A stretch of DNA of 64,000 nt from Batillaria attramentaria (taxonomy: Eukaryota > Mollusca > Gastropoda > Batillariidae): the NCBI GenBank assembly GCA_018292915.2, contig JACVVK020000338.1, positions 17,501-81,500 on the forward strand, in the 5' to 3' direction. Position 1 is the stretch's first letter. Every line of letters starts with the position of its first letter. Of the stretch, positions 46,840 to 58,420 are shown in pieces. The position numbers and the translations under genes were made by a program. The notes beneath the pieces are model-generated. The model was given only the letters and a program-made list of their open reading frames with translations, was not told the DNA's origin and did no database searches.

Positions 46840-48090
46840 TTCAGTCGCTCTGACTACCTCGAATTACTGAAAACCAAAGCGGTGCACATTATCTGATGTG
46901 TAGTGCGCAAAGCCGTGTCCCCCCCCCCCCCCAACCCAATCAGCCACCATTGATTCAGAGTGTGAAAGCGGCTGTCAGATGACCCACTCCACCCGTGCAG
47001 CGTGAGGAAGGAACCCGGAACAACAGCTAGAGACCTGGAGCCAGCCACAGCCTAACGGTGGCCTACAAAGGCGGCCGTAATAGTTGAACTCCTTCTCGTT
47101 CCCCAAACGAAAGAGAAAACAACCACCAAAAAATCACAACGAGAGAGATTACGAATTAGACCGTGAATATAGCCATCCCCAACCAGGGAAGGACTGGACA
47201 CTGAAAATGCGGCACAAAGAAAACCAAACGGCATGTCACTTAAACTCCTTCTCTGAAGAACCATTATCAATAGTGGTACTGACTTCACCACAAAATCCAC
47301 GGACACTTCATTCTCCAAAAAATCACGAGAGAGATTATGAGTTAGACCGTGCATGAATATAGCCATCTGCAAGTGAAGGATTGCAAGAAAATGCAGTCTA
47401 TTGGGGAACCAGCCATATGTGAACAAACCTCTGTATTCATATACACCTCCCCAGAACTAAACAAGCACGCAGCGCAGTAAAAACGGTTACCTCCCATTTC
47501 AGAGGGAGACGTTGTCGAAAACGGACCTAACCTGAAATTGATGGGCAATGTCGCACAACTGACGCAGCATTCCAGGGACCAACCACATGCATAGCCCATA
47601 CCCCCCCCCCCCCCCCCCCCACCGCCCAGAACACAATATGCACGCAGCCCAGCCGGTGCGACTTCTAAACTCGGACTGAAAAAGAGAGGTTGCAGTCAAA
47701 TGGCCGATGATGCCACAAACAGAATAGAACGGTTACCTCCCAATTCAGAGGGAGACGTTATCGAAAAGTGACTGATAGATAATTAATCTCGGTAGCACCA
47801 CCAACGCAGCATTTCCAGGGACCAATCCTCGGACAGTGAGAGAAAAAGGGACATCAAAATGCTCAAATCACATTGAAAACCAAAGTGCAGGGTGTCCTGT
47901 GTGGTTTTCCATAACAAAAATGCATAGAGGTCACAGTGTAATGCGCTTTGCCCCCCTCCCCCCCTCCCCTCTCATCATCAGCCACCACTCGACTCTGAGT
48001 GTGAGACTGTCAGATGGCCCACTCCACCCGTGCTGGAAAGAACCTAGCTGAAGGCCTGGAACCAACCACTGCCCACAAACCATTCTCTTG
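46840..48090. repeat. Region of interleaved diverged duplications
   Basis: The segment near 46940-47055 recurs near 47975-48075 (shared GACTGTCAGATG-like and CCCACTCCACCCGTGC). 47480-47585 recurs at 47735-47830 (CGGTTACCTCCCA, AGAGGGAGACGTT, CAGGGACCAA). 47125-47175 recurs at 47315-47370 (GAGAGAGATTA, TTAGACCGTG, AATATAGCCATC). Function unknown. Confidence 0.7.
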
Positions 48091-48122
48091 ATGGTAGTCA
48101 CGATGTCAGAGTTGGCGTTGAT

Positions 48123-48271
48123 TCATGCATGCACCTTGATCCTGGATGCTGCTATTGCAGTGGCGACTCCCAAAGCAAGGGAGGCTGCCAGGACTAGCTG
48201 CCTAGACTTAAATTTCCATGGCGACCCCATACTGTACCATGGAATAACAGTCAGCAATGGTACGTACACTC
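48123..48271 (-). CDS. Candidate terminal exon with a transmembrane-like end
   Basis: The acceptor is a GT run leading to gttttgtttcag at 48272, in phase 1. The frame is open for 48 codons to TGA at 48123-48125 and ends with a basic-flanked hydrophobic segment (FKSRQLVLAASLALGVATA then IAASRIKVHA), as in a tail-anchored or small membrane protein. On the + strand the same bases end at a good donor (AATG/gtacgt), so the strand is not certain. Upstream partner unknown; 49647-49718 leaves phase 0 and does not join directly. Confidence 0.3.
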
Positions 48272-48278
48272 CTGAAAC

Positions 48279-48281
<3 letters not shown>

Positions 48282-48343
<62 letters not shown>
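48282..48343 (+). repeat. (CA)n microsatellite
   Basis: About 31 CA units; on the - strand it forms part of the pyrimidine/GT tract before the acceptor at 48272. Confidence 0.95.
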
Positions 48344-48346
<3 letters not shown>

Positions 48347-48413
48347 CAGTACATGCCATCTAAATTTCTAAACTGTGAAAATAAATCAACTAGAGAGACA
48401 GAAGCCTCCATGG

Positions 48414-49372
48414 CTCCCTTGTGACACAGGTCAAGGTCATTCACAAGAGTATGTTTGTAAAACTATCACTATCCATTATCATGCCAAGTAAAGTGTCTCT
48501 GGCGCTCTGAGTTCCTGGCAATATTACAATTTTCCCTGAAACTGTTTGTATGGCCTTGACCTTTGGTCAAGGTCATTCAAATGAGATCTCATCAATGTCT
48601 ATCATCATGCCAAGTTCGATGCCTCTAGTGTTTGTAGTTCCCCTGAAAACGGTAATGTTAAAATTCATAACAGACAGCTTTAATGTCTGAAGGTCAAGGT
48701 CATTCAGAAAGGTAGGTCTCATTGCTGTCTATCATCATGCCTCGTTTGGTGCCTCTACTGTTTGTTAAAAATGCCAAGGTTAAAGTTTCAGAAAAAAACG
48801 CTTGCATGGCCTTGAGCTTGACTAAAAGTCACTGAACACAGGTATGTCTGTAAAGGTGCTGCCGATGTCCAACATCGCACATAGTTTGAGGCTTCTGATC
48901 CTTCTAGATTCTGAGAAAATGTAAATGTAAAATTCCCCAACAGACTGTTTTGATGACCTTGACCTTGAGTCAAGGTCATTTACGATGGTATGTGTGCATA
49001 GGTCTTATCACTGTTTATCAGCATGCCAGGTTTGGAACCTCTGCTGTTTGTTCTTTCTGAGAAAATGCCAATGTTAAGGTTTCACAAAAATAGATTGGAC
49101 GGCCTTGACCTTGACACAAGGCCATTGACTACATGTGTATCTGTAAAGTTCTTATCAATGTCTATCATCATGCAAAGTTTAAATCCTCTGGTGTTTGTAG
49201 ATTATGAGAAAATGCCAATGTAAAATTTTCAAACAGAGCTTGGTAACCTTGACCTTGAGTCAAGGTCATTCAAAATGATATGTTTTGAAAGGTCTTGTGG
49301 TTGTCTATCAGCATGCCAAGTTTGGTGCCTCTGCTGTTTGTAGATTCTGAGAAAATGACAATGTTAAAGCTT
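48414..49372. repeat. Diverged tandem array of about seven 130-150-bp units carrying TCAAGGTCA motifs
   Basis: Each unit contains a TCAAGGTCA-type motif, a TATCATCATGCCAAGT-like block, TGCCTCT, a TGTTTGTAG-like block and GAGAAAATG. Units are diverged, so the array is old. The palindrome TGACCTTGAGTCAAGGTCA occurs exactly at 48960-48978 and 49250-49268. Confidence 0.85.
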
Positions 49373-49373
49373 T

Positions 49374-49376
<3 letters not shown>

Positions 49377-49438
<62 letters not shown>
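49377..49438 (+). repeat. (CA)n microsatellite
   Basis: About 30 CA units ending the diverged array. Confidence 0.95.
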
Positions 49439-49440
<2 letters not shown>

Positions 49441-49646
49441 TGACGGAGGGTTAATACATAGACTCCCATTGTTACACAAGGGAGCCAATAAAAAATAGTA
49501 CAGAGTTCTCACTTTAGCTATCAACTGTTCTGTAAACAATTCATTATGATGCATTTCTATCTCCATGATTGATTTAAATTGTACAAATGATACTGGTACA
49601 TCAAACTTAATAGACAAATTGTAATGTTATTCCACTGAGTACATAC

Positions 49647-49718
49647 CGAGGCATGGCCATCAGAAATGATTCGCAACTTGGATGTCAGGGCAGTCTCTCT
49701 CTCAGCTGAAATGTTCAT
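49647..49718 (-). CDS. Candidate 72-bp exon, unknown protein
   Basis: The acceptor cagtcccctccctccagtccag and donor GCCTCG/gtatgt bound exactly 24 codons in phase 0-0: MNISAERETALTSKLRIISD then GHAS. The other two frames contain stops. The splice signals are good, but the exon is short. Confidence 0.35.
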
Positions 49719-50311
49719 CTGGACTGGAGGGAGGGGACTGAGGGAATCTGGAGTGGGTGTGGAAAAGGGATTGAAGGGAAATGGGGGAGGGTAGGGTGGA
49801 TGGTGTGGAGAGGGGGATGGGGGGGGGGGAGAGAAAGAGAAAGATCGAGTTGGTGTTACACTGTACAAGTAACTTCACCTTTGGTGTCACATGCTTAGTC
49901 ACAATTGAAAGCAATGTTTCAGTGGTCTGGTTGTAGGTTTAAAGATGCAACCAAAAATAAAATAAAAAAATAAGCCCCCCTCCCCACCCATATCTAAACA
50001 CAAACCTCCCACATGTACCCACCCACTAGACTACATACTACCTCAACACAGGACAATACACCCATGGATCCTACTATTAACCAGAAACACTCAAAACACC
50101 AAAGAACCAGAAACACCACATCTAAGATTACAAAGAAATATGTTCAATGGAGCTTTCTTAAATCCCACATAATATTTTGTTCAAGTTTTGTTTTTCCTTA
50201 ACTGGAATCATTTAGATCTGTTTTCACTCTGCCCAAATGAATTGCCAGGAAGACCTTCAGAACCATGTGATTCGTTAACTGTAAATTAATAAATTGCACT
50301 CTACCATTTTC

Positions 50312-50312
<1 letters not shown>

Positions 50313-50394
<82 letters not shown>

Positions 50395-50408
50395 TATGTG
50401 TGTGTGTG
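50313..50408 (+). repeat. (GT)n microsatellite
   Basis: About 45 GT units with one CGCGTA interruption. Confidence 0.95.
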
Positions 50409-50727
50409 TTTTGTTTGACATAGTGTCCACTATGAAAACAAAGATACTGAGGGAAAAACAGCCAAACAACTGGTACAAGCTACCTCATTTTTTTCTTTCT
50501 TTCTTTTTTTTTTTTAAAGATGGGATCATTTCATAGGGTAATTTGATCTGGGAAAATAATTTTTCGAGACAGAAGGAAACTCCTTTCATTTAAGGGAAAA
50601 ACAACAAAACAAACAAACAAACAAACAAACAAACAAACAAACCAAACAAAACCCACCAATAGCCGATGGTTTGCATTAGGGTTGTAAGCTGGTTTCAGTG
50701 TCATTGCATCTCTCTCTTTCACACAAA

Positions 50728-50863
<136 letters not shown>

Positions 50864-51190
50864 TGCACCTACTGGTGTTCTCGGCGATATTTCCAGTGTT
50901 TCTGGTAACATTAGGATCCCCCACCCCCTACTATCACTAACACAATCACTGGCCATAGACAACAACATTACAGTGGATTAACTATGAGGAATACCTCCAG
51001 GCATCTATGTTAGAGAATGAGTTTATCGTGCAGCAAAGCAAAAGTGATGATGAGTTTATCACGCAGTTAAGGAAAAAACCAAAACAAACCAAAACAACAA
51101 AACCAGAATAAGTTTATCATGCACTGCAGCAAACAAAGAAAATTAGCCTGTCATGCAGTAAAGAAAAAAATGGAAAGAAAACAGAACAGA

Positions 51191-51382
51191 ATGAGTTTAT
51201 CATGCATAAAGGTTATAAAAGTATGAGTTTATCATGCATAAAGGTTATAAAAGTATGAGTTTATCATGCATAAAGGTTATAAAAGTATGAGTTTATCATG
51301 CATAAAGGTTATAAAAGTATGAGTTTATCATGCATAAAGGTTATAAAAGTATGAGTTTATCATGCATAAAGGTTATAAAAGT
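51191..51382 (+). repeat. 32-bp minisatellite, six identical units
   Basis: Six head-to-tail 32-bp units begin ATGAGTTTATCATGC and end TAAAAGT. Before the array, from about 51020, single degenerate copies of GAGTTTATCATGCA are spaced irregularly, which look like the ancestral unit. Confidence 0.97.
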
Positions 51383-51699
51383 ATGAGTAAAAGTAAAAGG
51401 CAGTTCAAACAAAAACAAAAAAAGAAAAAGTGTCATACATGCGGCCCTGTGTATTAGACGAAGAAACTGAACCTAGTGAAATGCATACCTAAACATCCAG
51501 TAATGTTTCAAGCTAGTTACTTGTAACAAAACATGGGGGGGAAAATGAGCTAGAGTGACAAGGAAGGCATTTTACCATTGCAACACAAAAAGATGTTACT
51601 GCACAACATGTTAGAAAAACAGAAACAAACTGCACTAAGTCCGTATAAAAACTGTAATGTTGTCTTACTCTATGTCCAGTGATAATTACCAACACGCCG

Positions 51700-52130
51700 G
51701 AGGGAGGTTGGAGCATGGGCTCTCCCCAGGTGGGGCAGCACACGCGCGCACAACAGGATGCACCAGAGTGTGCCATCCCATGGTCTCTCCCAGCAGAACA
51801 CCTCACTGCATGAGAGAGGCCGCCACTGGCCAGATCTCCCTGCCGCCCCCGGTCAGCCCCCTCTCCCTTCCTTCCCGCTCCTCTGCCTTGCCCAGCATCC
51901 ACACTCTGGGTCGATCCTGGTGGCCCACCTTCCTCACTGCCCCGTAACCAGTGGAACCATGCCCCACCAGTGGAAGGAATCAGTACTGCAGTTGTGCCGC
52001 ACTGACTTGACGACGACAGAGTCCCTCATCCCCCAGAACGGGGACTTTTGGGTTGCGCATCCCTTTCCAGGGTTCCAGCATTCCTTTCATCCAGCATGTG
52101 TGTGCTTGGCAGCCTAATTGTACCATCAGA
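51700..52130 (+). repeat. Dispersed repeat, copy A (inverted partner 55855-56260)
   Basis: Shares order and sequence with the reverse complement of 55855-56260 for about 400 bp: CAGCACACGC, GCCATC.CATGGT, CACCTCACTGC, CATCAGTG-like and CCCAGAA.GGGG blocks. It contains no intact coding frame shared with copy B that I can trust. Confidence 0.75.
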
Positions 52131-52385
52131 CAACTCACAAAACCAATGCTGTGGTTTCACTGCACACTCCACTCATCACAAAAGCTGTACCACACACTGT
52201 CATGGGTTGATGCCTTACCTTTCTTGTATCATCCCCCCCTAACAGTATTTAAGACACCCGTGCGGAGTGCGTGTGCAGTAAAACTACAGTAATGACCTCA
52301 TGAGCATAGACCAGATTGTGCAGGAGACAGTGATTTCAAGACAAGCATCATATACTTTTACTGCACTTAATGAACCTGGGAATCT

Positions 52386-52450
52386 TGTGTGCGCTTTGAG
52401 AGCCCGCCCTAACACGAGGGACAGGTACCTATTAAAAAAAAAAAAAAAAA
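52386..52450 (+). mobile_element. Possible LINE 3' end with poly(A)
   Basis: TGTGCGCTTTGAGAGCC followed shortly by a run of about 17 A resembles the GCGCTTTGAGAGC 3' ends common to many animal non-LTR retrotransposons. No reverse transcriptase is present. Confidence 0.4.
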
Positions 52451-52591
52451 GACGCGTCCTAAATGGTTATGTGTGGCCTCACTCATATATAAAGAAGCTG
52501 CCCTCGTAATTCATATCATGATAATGATTAGCATATGGTCTACCCAGTGAGCTAGCTCAAGACACTTTCCATACATACAATTAACACTTAA

Positions 52592-52635
52592 CCTAGTGTC
52601 TGCTGGCAACAAATGACCATTGCAGAACATGCTGA
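52592..52635 (+). repeat. 44-bp exact direct repeat, copy 1
   Basis: Begins CCTAGTGTCTGCTGGCAAC; the same 44 bases recur at 55122-55165 with no difference. Confidence 0.92.
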
Positions 52636-52826
52636 ATACATGTACCTCCAACATGAACCTAAACACTCAAAACCGCTTGTATCCCTATGGTGTAGTGCAG
52701 GAGCGAGAGAGAGGGGGTGGGGGGTGGGGGTGGGGCTTAAAGCCATGAACAAAGTGTGGGAATGTAGTAAGCAGTAAGAGATTCAACAGACCTTCAAGAA
52801 GTTTTGCAAAGTAACATCCACAGATA

Positions 52827-52829
<3 letters not shown>

Positions 52830-52900
<71 letters not shown>
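52830..52900 (+). repeat. (GT)n microsatellite
   Basis: About 35 GT units. Confidence 0.95.
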
Positions 52901-52902
<2 letters not shown>

Positions 52903-53128
52903 TTCCCAATCAAATCTTTGAAATTTGCAGCAAACTCTTGATGTTTGTCAAACTTTGCAAAGTGTGCTTAGCATTTTTTTCCTGCCTCAATACCTTTCTG
53001 TTCACCCTACACTCCACAATCTTTTTCTTTTCCCTTATTTTCAGTTTCTGTTTTGCTCAAGGCTGCCAATGCAAGGACAACTCCTGGAATGCCCCCCCCC
53101 CCCCCTTTTTTTTTCTTTGTCTTTTTCA

Positions 53129-54610
53129 CCTGAACTTCACGCAGTGGTCCTCCAGTAGCATTCCTCCCCGGTCATGAGTGGAATCTACAAAGGCTGCTGA
53201 AGTCAGGACAAATTCTGTAATGCCCTTTTTTTAAATCTTTTTTTTTGTTTTTTTTTTAACCTGAACTCCATGCAATGGTCCTCCAGTAGTATTCCTCCCC
53301 GGCCATGAGTGGAATCTACGAAGGCTGCTGAAGTCAGGGCAATGTCTGTAATGCCTGTTTTAAATTTTGTTTTTTTTGTGTGTGTGTGTTTTTTTGTTGT
53401 TTTTTTTTGCACCTGAACTCCATGCAATGGTCCTCCAGTAGTATTCCTCCCCGGTCATGAGTGGAATCTACGAAGGTTGCTGAAGTCAGGGCAGTTTCTC
53501 TAATGCCCACTTTTTACAAATTATTTTGCATCTGAACTCCATGCAATGGTCGTCCAGTGGTATTCCTCCCCGGTCATGAGTGGAATCTACGAAGGTTGCT
53601 GAAGTCAGGGCAGTTTCTCTAATGCCCACTTTTTACAAATTATTTTGCATCTGAACTCCATGCAATGGTCGTCCAGTGGTATTCCTCCCCGGTCATGAGT
53701 GGAATCCACGAAGGTTGCTGAAGTCAGGACAATTTCTGAACTACCCTTTTCTTTTTTCTTTTATTTTTGTGCACCTGAAGGTTGCTGAAGTCAGGGCAAT
53801 GTCTGTAATGCCTGTTTTAATGTTTTTTGTGGGTTTTTTTGCACCTGAACTCCATGCAATGGTCCTCCAGTAGTATTCCTCCCCGGTCATGAGTGGAATC
53901 TACGAAGGTTGCTGAAGTCAGGGCAGTTTCTCTAATGCCCACTTTTTACAAATTATTTTGCATCTGAACTCCATGCAATGGTCGTCCAGTGGTATTCCTC
54001 CCCGGTCATGAGTGGAATCTACGAAGGTTGCTGAAGTCAGGGCAGTTTCTCTAATGCCCACTTTTTACAAATTATTTTGCATCTGAACTCCATGCAATGG
54101 TCGTCCAGTGGTATTCCTCCCCGGTCATGAGTGGAATCCACGAAGGTTGCTGAAGTCAGGACAATTTCTGAACTACCCTTTTCTTTTTTCTTTTATTTTT
54201 GTGCACCTGAAGGTTGCTGAAGTCAGGGCAATGTCTGTAATGCCTGTTTTAAATTTTGTTTTTTGTGGGTTTTTTTTTTTTTGCACCTGAACTCCATGCA
54301 ATGGTCCTCCAGTAGTATTCCTCCCCGGTCATGAGTGGAATCTACGAAGGTTGCTGAAGTCAGGGCAATTTCTGTAATGCCCACTTTTTACAAATTATTT
54401 TGCATCTGAACTCCAATGGTTCTCCAGTGGTATTCCTCCCCGGTCATGAGTGGAATCCACGAAGGTTGCTGAAGTCAGGACAATTTCTGAACTACCCTTT
54501 TCTTTTTTCTTTTCTTTTTGTGCACCTGAACTCCATGCGATAGTCCTCCAGTAGTATTCCTCCCCGGTCATGAGTGGAATCCACGAAGGTCGCTGAAGTC
54601 AGGGCACTTT
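53129..54610 (+). repeat. Higher-order satellite: about 11 units of roughly 120-200 bp, organised as trimers
   Basis: Each unit carries CTGAACTCCATGCAATGGT, ATTCCTCCCCGG, CATGAGTGGAATC and GCTGAAGTCAGG. Unit starts at 53411, 53532, 53653 / 53842, 53963, 54084 / 54285, 54404, 54524 form three near-identical trimers of about 432-443 bp, preceded by two older units. Unit spacers are T-rich and vary in length. Confidence 0.93.
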
Positions 54611-54887
54611 CAGTTATGGACAATGATAATTTGGCAATGGGCAAACCAGGACTGGTCCTTGACACCTATGGTGCCAGCACAGTGAATTTCATATTTTCGA
54701 GAAAAAAAAAATCACACCAGTCTGAAACTTTTCTGGTATCATATGCACCGAACAGTCCTTTCTGAGGTCAACTAATGAGGCAACTGAAAACAGGCACTGA
54801 AAAAAATTTGTTTTCTTTAAAGTTCAATTTCAGATGGGAAGGTTAAAGCATTTATTTTTGCTGTTGTTGTTGACAGTGGTTGTGGTA

Positions 54888-54888
<1 letters not shown>

Positions 54889-54970
<82 letters not shown>
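54889..54970 (+). repeat. (GT)n microsatellite
   Basis: About 40 GT units. Confidence 0.95.
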
Positions 54971-54971
<1 letters not shown>

Positions 54972-55121
54972 ACTGCAAAGTTGACCTGTGATCAACATAT
55001 TGTGTGCTAACTGAATACACAACCAAGCGGCCTATACCAAAAGCTACAGCCTGTGAATATCATGAGCTAAAAAAGCTACTTAGTGCATCACACCCAAGTA
55101 GGCAAAGTCAAGTCATACTAG

Positions 55122-55165
55122 CCTAGTGTCTGCTGGCAACAAATGACCATTGCAGAACATGCTGA
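55122..55165 (+). repeat. 44-bp exact direct repeat, copy 2
   Basis: Identical to 52592-52635; flanks differ on both sides. Confidence 0.92.
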
Positions 55166-55854
55166 CAGTACATTTTTTTTTTTTAAAGGAGGAGGGCCTA
55201 CAGTGAGAGAAGCTGGGACGTCTGCTCATGGGTGTTGACCCACACAAGGAGACAACTAACGTTATTGACTTGCACAGTCCTGACCAAGTCAAATGAAGAA
55301 AAGAGGGTTATCTGAGAGTAAGACAGAAAGAATGATGCAGCCTCAACCGACAGGAGTGAAAAGAGAATACGACAAAGAAATTTTGTGTACAGAAGCCAAT
55401 ACACATACATGACACGACCGTGGAGTTGGGGGGGGGGGAGTGGGCGGTGTCATTGATGTTGAACTACACAAGGGGACAGAGAGAGAGAGAGAGAGTAGTG
55501 GTAGACACACTGCTTTCTCTAGCAGGCCAATGCAAAAGGAATTCTTAATACTGTAGGAATTGTTAAGTGATGTGTGAAATGGTGTTATACTTGCAAAACA
55601 AAAATGCTCCCAGAGTGAAGAACCACACATAACCACAATAATGAAAAGTCTACAAAATTAATAAGGCCTAAAAAATATGTCTATCCATAAAAAGCCTGTT
55701 TAAAACTAAAAAGTTTCCAAAAAATGTCCCCTCTACTTTTGAGGGTTAACTTGGTTGGCCCCCAAAAGTCTCCCAAGCGCACAAAAATTTTCCCAGCGTA
55801 AAAGTAATGATGCTTGTGATGAAATCACCACTCAAGCAAACTCTGGCTGTCTGA

Positions 55855-56260
55855 TACACAACCAGACCGCGATTGTAGCACACACATACCTTCAGAAAAA
55901 ACAAACAAAAACTAGAACCCGAAAAGGAGTGCGGCCCGAAAGCCCCTTTCTGGGAGAAAAGGGAATCTGTCACCGCCAAGCCAGACAGCACAGCCACAGC
56001 ACTGAAACCTTGCACTGATGGGACATGCCTCCACGGTTACGAGACATGAGGAAGAATGGAACTACCAGAACCGCCCAGGTGTGGTGCTGGGGGGCAGAGG
56101 ATCCCGGGAGGTCTGCCGGGGGTCGCACAGGGAGACTGAGCAGTGCACGGTCTACCCTCAGGCAGTGAGGTGGAGTGCTGGGAGCTACCATGAGATGGCG
56201 CACCCTGGCACACCCCAGTGTGCATGCGTGTGCTGACCCACTGGGTCTAGTCCACGCCCC
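55855..56260 (-). repeat. Dispersed repeat, copy B (inverted partner 51700-52130)
   Basis: The reverse complement aligns with copy A across about 400 bp with substitutions and small gaps. Confidence 0.75.
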
Positions 56261-58420
56261 CCCCCCCCCCTTCCCCACACACAAACCCCTCTTAAATACA
56301 TATAAAAACGGCTGCATCTCTAAACCTAACAATCAAATAAGTGCACAGTTCATTCTGACATACAGGTCGCCTTCCAGATACCATTGTCCCTAGGGTCCTA
56401 GTGCATGTACTAAACCTGTTGATGATGAGTGCATGTTGTAAAATACAAAATTAGCTGATGAAAGACAGGATCTATATCTGAAGCATACTACTGATATGTA
56501 TGCGATACTGAAGGTGATCGGGAAATTTGATTTCAGTAATAAAAAATTTTGATCAAAAACATGTTTCACAGCAAACATTTTTTTAAGTCTGTTGAATTTT
56601 TTTAAACCCAAAAATACGTTTAAAAAAAAAAAATCTTCCTGATTTTGTTGAATTTTGAGTATCACACAAATCATGTTTACCAAAAGAAAAAGCCTGAGGA
56701 AAAATTGATCTCAATAAAAGAGACAAGCAGCGCATCTCAGAGACAGACAAAGATCAGAACAGGCTCCTGGGGCTGCATACAGTTACATTCAGCACCAGTA
56801 ATTTCGTCACTTCTTGAATTTCAAAAACACTCAACCTTCCAAATGAATAACTCAAAAAAGGCTACACCGAAGCTGATAATGTGTGTTTTGTGGTTTTTGT
56901 TTGTGTTTTTTAAAAAGAATTTTCTGCATAAAAATAAATGGTGAAGCACCAGTCGGTGATTGTCATGTTTGATTGTAAAATTGACTGTCAAACTGATGAA
57001 CTGTCCCCTAGTCAGAATGGGGAACAATGCACAATAACTCAGACCTTCCAAAATCACATGAAAAATAAATATTGGAAAAAAACAAAACATAAAATGCACA
57101 GGGGCAAAACTGATGTTTTTCATTTAAAATCATTTTCAAAACTGTAATTTATCATCATCACCCCAGGTGCTTGTATTTCTCGTCTGTCTTACTCTTACTT
57201 CTCTGTATGCATTTTATCCCCCCCCCCCCCCGAATTCCTTTAAAGCATATGTCAGAATAAACTGTGCATGCACTGAAACATAACTTACACACCTGTCGTG
57301 AGGGAAAATTATGCAAGACAATAAGCCAGTCCATTTGACATGAAACTGTGAAGCATGAAAAAAGAAAAGAAGAGAGCAAATGGACTGGCTCATCTGTACT
57401 ATCCCTCTACAGGTCTAAATGAATTTAAAAGATTTGTTTGAAAGCCAAAGCGATACAATTACAAAAACCAAAGAGATTCATGAAAAGGAATTTGGTAAAA
57501 GATCTCAACCACTATCAACTGGATAAACACCAAGGCCATTTAACCATCCGACAGATGATTTAATGGACATTTACCAAAGCCAAAATACTGACTGACGTGT
57601 GGGTCATTACACTTTCTGTTTACATCTCAGAGTATTTTTTTTCAACTTTCAGATTTAACAACAACAAAAATAATGCAGAATTTTTCCTCACAACAGATGA
57701 ATGCAGCACCAAAGAACAGTGAAAGGCCATTACAGAACAATATGTGTCTCAATTTTTGCCTAACTGCCCAAAACTGTAATGGCTTACCGAAATTTTGAAA
57801 CATAAGACATTTTTTTTGAAATTCATGAACAAGTCAAAACCTGATTTTTAAAAAAAGTCAAAAATAATGCGCGCAAAAGAATTTTGTTTTCCAAAACGGA
57901 CAATGAACAATTATTTTACAATGAGAATGAAAAACTTTCCTTTCAAAACAGATCTATATTAATGCAGTTTTGAGACACTGACATAAATTGGTGCTGCACT
58001 GCCCACTGACACATCTGAGGATGTCAGAGGCCCTACTGGGGAAGGGAAAGGAACATGGCAACAACGATCATAATGAATGCAACTGCAGAAAAAAAATGGA
58101 ACAGAAGACAGGAAAGAGGAGATGGTGGGGTAGGGAGGTAGGGAGGTAGGGATTGGGGATGGGACTAAGAGAGGTAGGGGACTGGGATGGGAGGTGGATG
58201 GGTTGAAAGGTCACTGGCATCCGGTCACTGATCTGTAGTACATGAACAAACAAAACATGGCATTGTACTGGAACGCAGAATACACATGAAAATAAGTGCA
58301 GCCTATTCAATGTGCATTTAACCTGCAGTTTTACATCTTAAGCCTTGGGTCTTGCATCTTAGGGTAACCTGAAGAAACAAAATACAAATCTGACAAAGTC
58401 ATGTCAAATATCAAACTCAC

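Larger units (their letters stand above)
54971..58420. other. AT-richer non-coding stretch
   Basis: Contains the 44-bp direct repeat copy at 55122-55165, dispersed repeat copy B (55855-56260) and several C-runs (56260-56273, 57219-57232). No gene is supported. Confidence 0.45.

Noticed and set aside
48123..48271. Resemblance of the hydrophobic tail to small mitochondrial assembly factors
   Set aside because: Similarity is limited to a generic basic-flanked hydrophobic helix; no specific motif supports a name.
53676..54290. Two identical 48-residue open frames 432 bp apart
   Set aside because: They are the same satellite trimer read twice; units elsewhere in the array break the frame.
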